Shown here one piece after another: positions 58,301 through 64,000 of a stretch of 64,000 nucleotides of DNA (positions within the stretch are counted from its first letter, which is position 1; every line of letters starts with the position of its first letter). This DNA is from Piliocolobus tephrosceles (lineage: Eukaryota > Chordata > Mammalia > Primates > Cercopithecidae): positions 158,036,087-158,100,086 of the forward strand of contig NC_045439.1 of NCBI RefSeq assembly GCF_002776525.5. The letters run 5' to 3'. A program made the translations under genes and the position numbers. The notes under the pieces are model-generated. The model was not told where the DNA came from. It saw only the letters and a list, made by a program, of their open reading frames with translations, and did no database searches.

Positions 58301-59290
58301 AACATAGAAACATTTATGGGATGGAGGAGACGTGTTTCCCTATTCCTCCTCCTCAGTGCAGCTAAAGCCCCTTAACATTATATACAAAACAAACACGACA
58401 ACTCCATAAGGTGGAGAAAGGAGGGCAGATCAGTTAGGGCCTTGTGTCCTGAAGAATGACATGATAGTGCGTTTCTTTGCTCTTCTTAGTACCTTAAATA
58501 TCTCACACTGAGTGCTGCAGAAACCTGAAAATGCCAATAGGGAAATACAGACCCCCTTATCCCCCAGAAAACAAACAAACAAACACAAACAACAACAACA
58601 ACAACAAAAAAAACCCTGCTTTCTGCAGTCACAGAACAAGAAAAGGGGCAGCCAAACAAGATATAACATTTTTAGACAATAACCACACTCCGCTTCAGCC
58701 AAACTCCATGGAAATAACCACAGCCCCAGCCCCACTCCAGTAGCAAAGGCCACCTGGTGAGCTTAGACTACCAACCTTGCCAAACTGCAGCAACTTCTCC
58801 CCCACACTGTGGTGATGTCAGAGAAGCCCAAGTGGGAGGTCAGGACTTCCACTGCTGACCAGTGCTAGTGAGGTCCCTTCTCTGGCAGTGCCAGTGGGGG
58901 CCAGTGGGGAGCTGTGGCTAGGCTCCCTGCCTTTCATGGAACTCTTACCCCTGCCCAGCAGTAACAAGCAGCCCCTCCTCTTGGGGGCCAGTGGAGCCCA
59001 AGCAGGGATCTGAAGTTTGCCCCCCCCCCCCGGCAGTAATGAGGTGAAACCCTCCGTACCCAATCCTTCCTCCAGAGGAAGCCTGCTAAAACAAAACATT
59101 TAAATAAGGCTTGGTCTCATAATACCTCAAATATGCAGATATCATTGACAATCCCTCATCATACCAAGAACTAGGAAGGTCTCAAATGGAATGAGTAAAA
59201 AAGATCAATGGACACCAATAAAGAAGTAGCACCAATGTTAGGATTTTCCAGCAAGGATCCTAAGATCCTAAGGCAGCCATCACAAAAATG
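58301..59290 (+). mobile_element. L1M 5' UTR-like sequence, sense (tentative)
   Basis: GC-richer block with CCACCTGGTGAGCTTAGAC, GGTCAGGACTTCCACTGC, TCTGGCAGTGCCAGTGGGG, GGGCCAGTGGAGCCC: the same repetitive unit types as 51960-52540 but on the other strand. A (CAAA)n/(CAA)n run lies at 58570-58612 and a C12 run at 59019-59030. The frames over it are not genes. Confidence 0.5.
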
Positions 59291-61240
59291 CTCTTACTAA
59301 AAATTTTTTAAAAGAGAAAGAAAAGGCATAAATTATCAATATCAAGAATGAAACGGGATATCAATATAGATCATGCAGGTGGCTTAAGGATAATAAGGGA
59401 ATATTGTGAACAACCCTACACACGTAAATTTGACAATTTAGATAAACCAATTTCTCAAAAAACACAATTACTATAATTCACTAAACATGAAACAGATAAT
59501 TTGAATAATCCTACTTCCATGAAGAAAATTTAATTTGTAATTTTAACCCCCCCCCCCGAAAAAAAATCTTTAGGACCAGATGGTTTTACTGTGAAAATTC
59601 TGAATTAACACTAACTCTAAAAAATATCTTCCATAAATTAGAAGAGACGGAAGCACTTCCCAACTCATTTTACAAAATCAGTATTACCTGATACCAAATC
59701 GAGACAACGATAGTACAAAAAGAAAATACAGATCAGTATCTCTCAAGAGTATAAACACAAATGTCCTCATAAAATATTAGCAATCAAATCCACCAATGTA
59801 TAGAAAGCAGTGGAGTTTGTATCAGGGTTGCAAGGCTGATCCAGTCATTAAAATAAATCAATGTAATGTGCCATATTAACAGGTTAACAAGAAAAACAAG
59901 TTTATATCAAATGACGCAGAAAAAACATTTGACAACTATAACATTCATGACAAAAACTCTCAGCAATCTAGAAAAAGAGGGAACTTACACAATTTGATAC
60001 AAAGTATTTACAACAATCCTACAGCCAACATCATACTAAATGGTGAAAGAATGAAGCTTTCCCTAAGATTGAAGACAACCCAGGATGTCTACTCTCACTA
60101 TTGCTATTCAGTAATGGTACCGGAAGTTCTAGTCAGTGCAGTGAGGCGGGAAAAAGAAAATACAAAGACATGGGAGGGAGGGAGGGAGAGAGGGAGGGAA
60201 AGAAAGGAGGAAGAGAGGGAGGGAGGGAGGGAAGGAAGGAAGGAAAGAAGGAAGGAAGGAAGGGTCAGAGGGAGGGAGGAAGAAAGAAAGGACGGCAGGC
60301 AGGAAGGACAAAAATGGAGGGAAGGAAGGAAGGAGGGAAGGAAGGAAGGAAGGAGGGAAGGAAGGAAGGAGGGAAGGAAGGAAGGAGGGAAGGAAGGAGG
60401 GAGAGAGGGAAGAAAGGAAGAGTGAATCAGAGGGAGGGAGGAAAGAAGGAAGGAAGGAAGATAGGGAAGAAGAAAGGATAGCAAGCAGGAAGGAAAAGAT
60501 GAAGGAAGGAAGAAAAGGTGGAAGGCAGGAGGGAAGGAAGGAAGGAGAGAAGGCAGGAAGGAAGACAGGAAGAGGGAAAGGCAGGAAGGAATAAAGGGAA
60601 GGGCGGAAGGAAGGAGGAAAGGAGGAAGGAAGGAAGACAGGGAAGGAAGGTAGGAAGACAGGAAGGAAGAAAGAAAGGAAGGCAGGAAGGGAAGAAGGAA
60701 GGACGAAAGGGAAGAAGGCAGGATGGAAGGAAGGAAGAAGGAAAGGCAGGGAGGGAGGACAGAAGGAAGATAGGAGGAAGGAAAGGCAGGAAGGCAGAAA
60801 GGAAAGCAGGAAAGAAGGAAGAAAGGGAAGGGAGGAAGGAAGGAAGACAGGAGGGAAGGAAGGAAGAAAGGAAGGCAGGCAAGGAAAAAAGGAAGGAAGA
60901 AAGGAATGAGGGAAGGAAGTCAGGAAGTCAGGAAAGCTGACAGGAAAACAGTCTGTATTTTGAAAATAATATAGTAGTCTAGGTAGAAAATCCTAAGGAA
61001 GCTTAAAAAATAAATAACCTTCTAGAACTAATAAATGAGTTTGCAGGATACAAACTCAACATGTAAAAATCAATTATTTATATATACCAGCAATTGACAT
61101 GTGGAAACTGAAATGGAAAATACAAAACCAGTTATATTCACTGAAAACAAAATGAAGTACTTAGATGCAAAACTAACAGAACAAGTGCAAACTCAAAACT
61201 CTATGGAATTGCTAACACTATACAAACATGCCATATATAT
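59291..61240 (+). mobile_element. L1M ORF2, sense, split by a GGAA-rich tract
   Basis: 59291-60171 has AGGACCAGATGGTTTTACTG, AACCCAGGATGTCTACTCTC, CTAGTCAGTGCAGTGAGGC; 60937-61240 has GGTAGAAAATCCTAAGGAAG, AACTAATAAATGAGTTTGCA, AAACTAACAGAAC. These are consecutive ORF2 segments, so the polypurine tract between them expanded or inserted inside the element. Confidence 0.75.
60172..60936 (+). repeat. GGAA/GGGA polypurine tract, about 765 bp
   Basis: Almost only A and G on the plus strand, as GGAA, GGGA and AGAA units with scattered single C or T. Some blocks are periodic: GGAAGGAAGGAGGGAA recurs at 60310-60400. Translates to Lys/Gly/Arg/Glu or Pro/Ser/Leu/Phe repeats on the two strands. Those long frames (up to 151 codons) are low-complexity artefacts. 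Confidence 0.97.
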
Positions 61241-61345
61241 ATTATGTATGTATGCTAACACTGTACAAACATGTCATATATATGTACTATTTTATATTAT
61301 ATATATAAAATAGTACATATATATTATGTACTATTATATCATGTT
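61230..61345. repeat. TA-rich palindrome with a short duplication
   Basis: 61276-61296 and 61304-61324 are perfect 21-nt inverted arms around a 7-nt loop. Just upstream, GCTAACACTATACAAACATG and GCTAACACTGTACAAACATG form a direct repeat. Confidence 0.9.
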
Positions 61346-61499
61346 ATCTTTTAACATTCAAATCTTTAAAAAGGCAGTGTGACAATACCACAATGGATGA
61401 GAATACATACTGATGGAACTTCTGTTGCTACATGAATTGATTCAGCCAATTCAGAGAACCATTGACATTTACGTTGAATCTTCAAATTATATTTGAATT

Positions 61500-61765
61500 G
61501 ATCAGACAATACAATGGACCACTATTTTATGCCAGGCAGTATCCTAAGTGCTTTTCCGATGTTGGCACGTGTAGTACCCGATACTCTGAAGTACTCACTA
61601 CTGTCAGCCCCATTTTGCAGTTGAGAAAATTGAGGAGCAAGAGAGGTAAATACTTGCCCAAGATAATACATTAAGTGGCAGTGAGCCAAGATCCAAACTA
61701 AGGACGTCTTATTCTTCTCTCCACTCTCTTGTTCACTGTACTGTGCAGCCTCTCAATCTATGGCC
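61500..61765 (+). repeat. MIR element
   Basis: ACTATTTTATGCCAGGCAGT, CCCCATTTTGCAGTTGAG, CTTGCCCAAGATAATACATT, AAGTGGCAGTGAGCCAAGAT and CACTGTACTGTGCAGCCTC follow the full MIR order. Confidence 0.78.
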
Positions 61766-61809
61766 TCCAAACCCACTCCTAGTTCATATCTTTTTTAAAA
61801 GTTTAAAAA

Positions 61810-62145
61810 GGCCAGGCACGGTGGCTCACACCTGTAATCCCAACACTTTGGGAGGCCGAGGCAGGCAGATCATCTGAGATCAAGAGTTTGAGACCAGCCT
61901 GGCCAACATGATGAAACCCTGTCTCTACCAAAAATACACACACACACACACACACACACAAATCAGCTAGATGTGGTGGCATGCACCTGTAATCCTAGCT
62001 ACTCGGGAGTCTGAAGCATGAGAATCGCTTGAGCCTGGAAGGCAGAGGTCGCATTGAGCCAAGATGGCGCCACTGCACTCCAGCCTAGGTGACAGAGTGA
62101 GACTCCATCTCAAAAATAAAATAAAATAAAATAAAATTTTAAAAA
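61810..62145 (+). mobile_element. AluS-like, sense, with internal (CA)n
   Basis: GGCCAGGCACGGTGGCTCAC to the (AAAAT)n tail. A (CA)n of about 12 units fills the middle A-rich linker (61937-61961). AAAAGTTTAAAAA before and AAAATTTTAAAAA after are a plausible target-site duplication. Confidence 0.92.
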
Positions 62146-62149
62146 AAGA

Positions 62150-62690
62150 TTGTTCCAGAAAGTATACACAGGAATGTACATCGCAGCATTGCCTTGGATT
62201 GTGTGTGGACAATTCAAATGTTGATAAACAGAACAATGGGAAATTCCATTGTGCGTGACATGCCCATACAATGGTTTTATACGGATGTTAATGTCTATAA
62301 TGGCGTGTGACAATATATATAAATCTTATAAATGTAATGGTAAGTGAAAATGTGAAAAGCCACAGATAGTTTACAATATAGGAATATTTAAGTAAAGCAA
62401 AAAATGAGTAAAACTAATGTATTGTTTAGGCATCCACACTACATGGTAAAAACACCTAAAAAAAGAAAAAGGAGAACAAAAAAATAATAACAGTGTTTAC
62501 CAACAGTTGGAGTGAGAGGGCTGTGGGTAGTAGGAGTAGCAGTTTGCTTAGTGTGTCTTGGTTATGAAGCTGGGGGAGGCTCATGGGTGAACACTGATTT
62601 GATGGTCATGCTTCGTATCTTGTTAAATGCTAAGTATATTTTTGCTTTGTATCAAATACAGAATAAATCTTTAAAAATTAAGGTAGAAAA
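62150..62690 (+). mobile_element. L1M 3' end, sense (tentative)
   Basis: CACAGGAATGTACATCGCAG, ACAATTCAAATGTTGATAAA, CATACAATGGTTTTATACGG, GTTTACCAACAGTTGGAGTG fit ORF2 end/3' UTR of an old L1. Confidence 0.5.
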
Positions 62691-62829
62691 CAAATAGAAT
62701 AAAATAAAAATAAACAGTAGAGAAAATAAAAACATGACCCTTTTTATCACCTATTGAGGTGAAAGTTGCCATGGTCTGGATTTGACAAATGGGGGTTTTG
62801 GTGTGGCGAGGAGACAAGAGGCAGCCGCC

Positions 62830-62925
62830 CGAATCTACTCAGCTGTTAAGTGGCAGGTGGGGACTTGAACCTGGTTGTTTGGCTCCAAGTAAGAAATAGA
62901 GCCCAGGTGGTCTGGCTCCATGGCC
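62830..62925 (+). repeat. MIR 3' part
   Basis: CAGCTGTTAAGTGGCAGGTG and GGGACTTGAACCTGGTTGTT, GGTCTGGCTCC match the MIR tail. Confidence 0.65.
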
Positions 62926-63508
62926 TGGGATAGTGACCATCCTGCTGTGCTGCTGCTTACCCTCCAGAGCTCCCCTTCTGCCCCAGCAGGTCCTAGACCT
63001 GGACAACAACCTGGTTTCTTGAAGGAGGTGATACCCATGGTACATAAACAGTGTTGGAACAGAGAGAACTTCCATCCCTCATTCGATGATAGGGTGGGGG
63101 TCTGGGGACAGCCTAGGCATGAGCAGACACATTTTCTGTGGCAGACAGAGGAGGCTGGGAGCTGGGCATTGCTCATGGCATCCATGCAGCTTCAGTGCTC
63201 ACCATCTGCAGCCTCACCCTCACCACCGCCTGCTGGCCACTCAGCAGCCCTGGAGGCAGACACTCCTTTGACGCTGTTTGACGGTGATGACGCTGAGTTC
63301 CAGCGATGTTAAACCTCAAGGTCAAGTTACCCAACTCTAGGAAGAGGTGGGCTTGGGTGGGGGTAGCTGGACTCCCCAGCTGCACTGGGAATTCTATGCC
63401 ACATTGCCAGGAATGATAAATAACTCCTTCTGCATCAGGAAACAAGCAGGACTTCAAGAGAGACAAATGATTGACTATATAGAATTGTCCAGAATCACAC
63501 CCCTCTCA
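62926..63508. other. Unique non-coding sequence
   Basis: A 130-codon plus-strand frame (62920-63312) and overlapping minus-strand frames are present. It starts inside a MIR tail, has no domain and is Ser/Pro/Gln-rich. No exon is called. Confidence 0.35.
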
Positions 63509-63610
63509 ACTGGATATGCTCAGATGCAGGAGTGGGACTGGAAGTGGAGGCTGGNNNNNNNNNNACTGGATATGCTCAGATGCAGGAGTGGGACTGGAAG
63601 TGGAGGCTGG
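63509..63610. other. 10-N contig join with 46-bp identical flanks
   Basis: 63509-63554 and 63565-63610 are identical over 46 bp (ACTGGATATGCTCAGATGC... to GTGGAGGCTGG), separated by N at 63555-63564. This looks like two contig ends that overlap but were not merged. The 132-codon frame crossing it is an artefact. Confidence 0.95.
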
Positions 63611-63739
63611 GGGAGGAGATGTTGGCTTTGTAGTCAATACGCTTCTGTTTTATTTTTTTTTCTCCAACAAATGTATTCATGTGTCGCACAATTTTTAGAA
63701 AAGGTAAAAAGAGATGGTGCTACGTATATAATAGAGTTG

Positions 63740-63818
63740 TTATAAAAGTTTAAATTAAGTTATGTAATAGTTGCAGTATCTGGGACATAGTAGGTGCTCA
63801 AAATAAACATGATTTTGC
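63740..63818 (+). repeat. L2/MIR 3' end fragment
   Basis: TGGGACATAGTAGGTGCTCA followed by AAATAAACATG matches the L2 3' end phrase. Confidence 0.65.
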
Positions 63819-63823
63819 AAAGC

Positions 63824-64000
63824 GTCTTAGTCTGTTTGGGTTTCTATAACCAAAATACCATAGACTGGGAGACTTAACAGAAATGTATTTCTCACAGTTC
63901 TGGAGGCTGAGAAGTCCAAGATCGAGGCACTGGCAGATCTGGTGTCTGGTGAGGACCCACTTACTGTTTCATGGATGGTACCTTCTCCCTGTGCCCTCAC
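63824..64000 (-). mobile_element. MLT1-like MaLR LTR, antisense, cut by the window end
   Basis: TCTTAGTCTGTTTGGGTTTC, AAAATACCATAGACTGGGAG, TCTCACAGTTCTGGAGGCTG, AAGTCCAAGATCGAGGCACT, GGTGTCTGGTGAGGACCCAC. Same class as 41790-42170. Confidence 0.65.

Noticed and set aside
60101..60940. Frames of 126-151 codons on both strands
   Set aside because: Lys/Glu/Gly/Arg and Pro/Ser/Leu/Phe repeats translated from the polypurine tract; low complexity.
61937..61961. (CA)n considered as an independent microsatellite
   Set aside because: It replaces the middle A-rich linker of the Alu at 61810-62145 and is part of that element.
62920..63312. 130-codon plus-strand frame
   Set aside because: It starts in a MIR tail, has no domain or splice context, and strong alternative frames overlap it on the other strand.
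63347..63745. 132-codon plus-strand frame
   Set aside because: It crosses the 10-N contig join and includes the false duplicate.

Overview
This window reads as non-coding nuclear DNA of a primate, most likely an Old World monkey (Cercopithecidae). The whole stretch is built from primate and mammalian interspersed repeats: Alu, L1, MIR and L2 fragments, MaLR and ERVL LTRs, Tigger and mariner transposons. The Alu at 3868-4168 carries the substitutions I associate with the AluYRa lineage of macaques and baboons (CTAGCCGGGCGAGGTGG in the left-arm/right-arm linker, GGCTCAAGCCTG near the 5' end, GATCCAGCCACTGC in the right arm). The species cannot be fixed from sequence alone.

I found no protein-coding exon, tRNA, rRNA, snRNA or CRISPR array that I can support. 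The open frames are short and are explained by antisense Alu, L1, LTR, microsatellite or N-run sequence, or lack any recognisable domain. The only recognisable protein-coding ancestry is dead mobile-element sequence: a mariner transposase (about 26340-27390), L1 ORF2 fragments on both strands, an ERVL-like reverse transcriptase fragment (about 46560-46682) and an ERVL-like dUTPase-region fragment (about 22330-22735).

Layout. 1-11640: mostly unique DNA with scattered Alus, a MIR, an L1 3' end, a Tigger-type DNA transposon split by an AluYRa, MaLR internal sequence split by an Alu, and an old L1 5' region. 11640-16650: antisense L1M with a solo ERV1-class LTR (14531-15042) inserted in it. 16650-22740: mostly unique DNA with a MIR split by an Alu, an MLT1-like LTR and an L1ME 3' region split by an Alu. 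22784-23183 is a 400-N gap. 23420-28620: an antisense L1M broken up by three ERVL-like LTRs, an AluY and the mariner. 28640-41760: L1 fragments in alternating orientation, with a small twin-primed L1 (34387-34738) bounded by a perfect 15-bp duplication. 41790-46660: an MLT1-like LTR, L2 and MIR fragments and mostly unique DNA. 46670-52930: an antisense L1M holding a nearly complete MST-type MaLR provirus (47114-50265), which itself holds a second MaLR LTR (exact 5-bp duplication) and an Alu. 52930-64000: an LTR fragment, L1 3' ends, a 158-bp pair of direct repeats 2 kb apart, an L1 split by a 765-bp GGAA/GGGA polypurine tract, MIR and L2 fragments, and a 10-N contig join at 63555-63564 flanked by two identical 46-bp copies.

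There is no functional gene system here. The interest lies in the nesting order of insertions, two assembly defects, a possible local duplication and several structure-prone DNA tracts. Family names are from memory of consensus sequences, not from a search; sub-family names should be treated as provisional.
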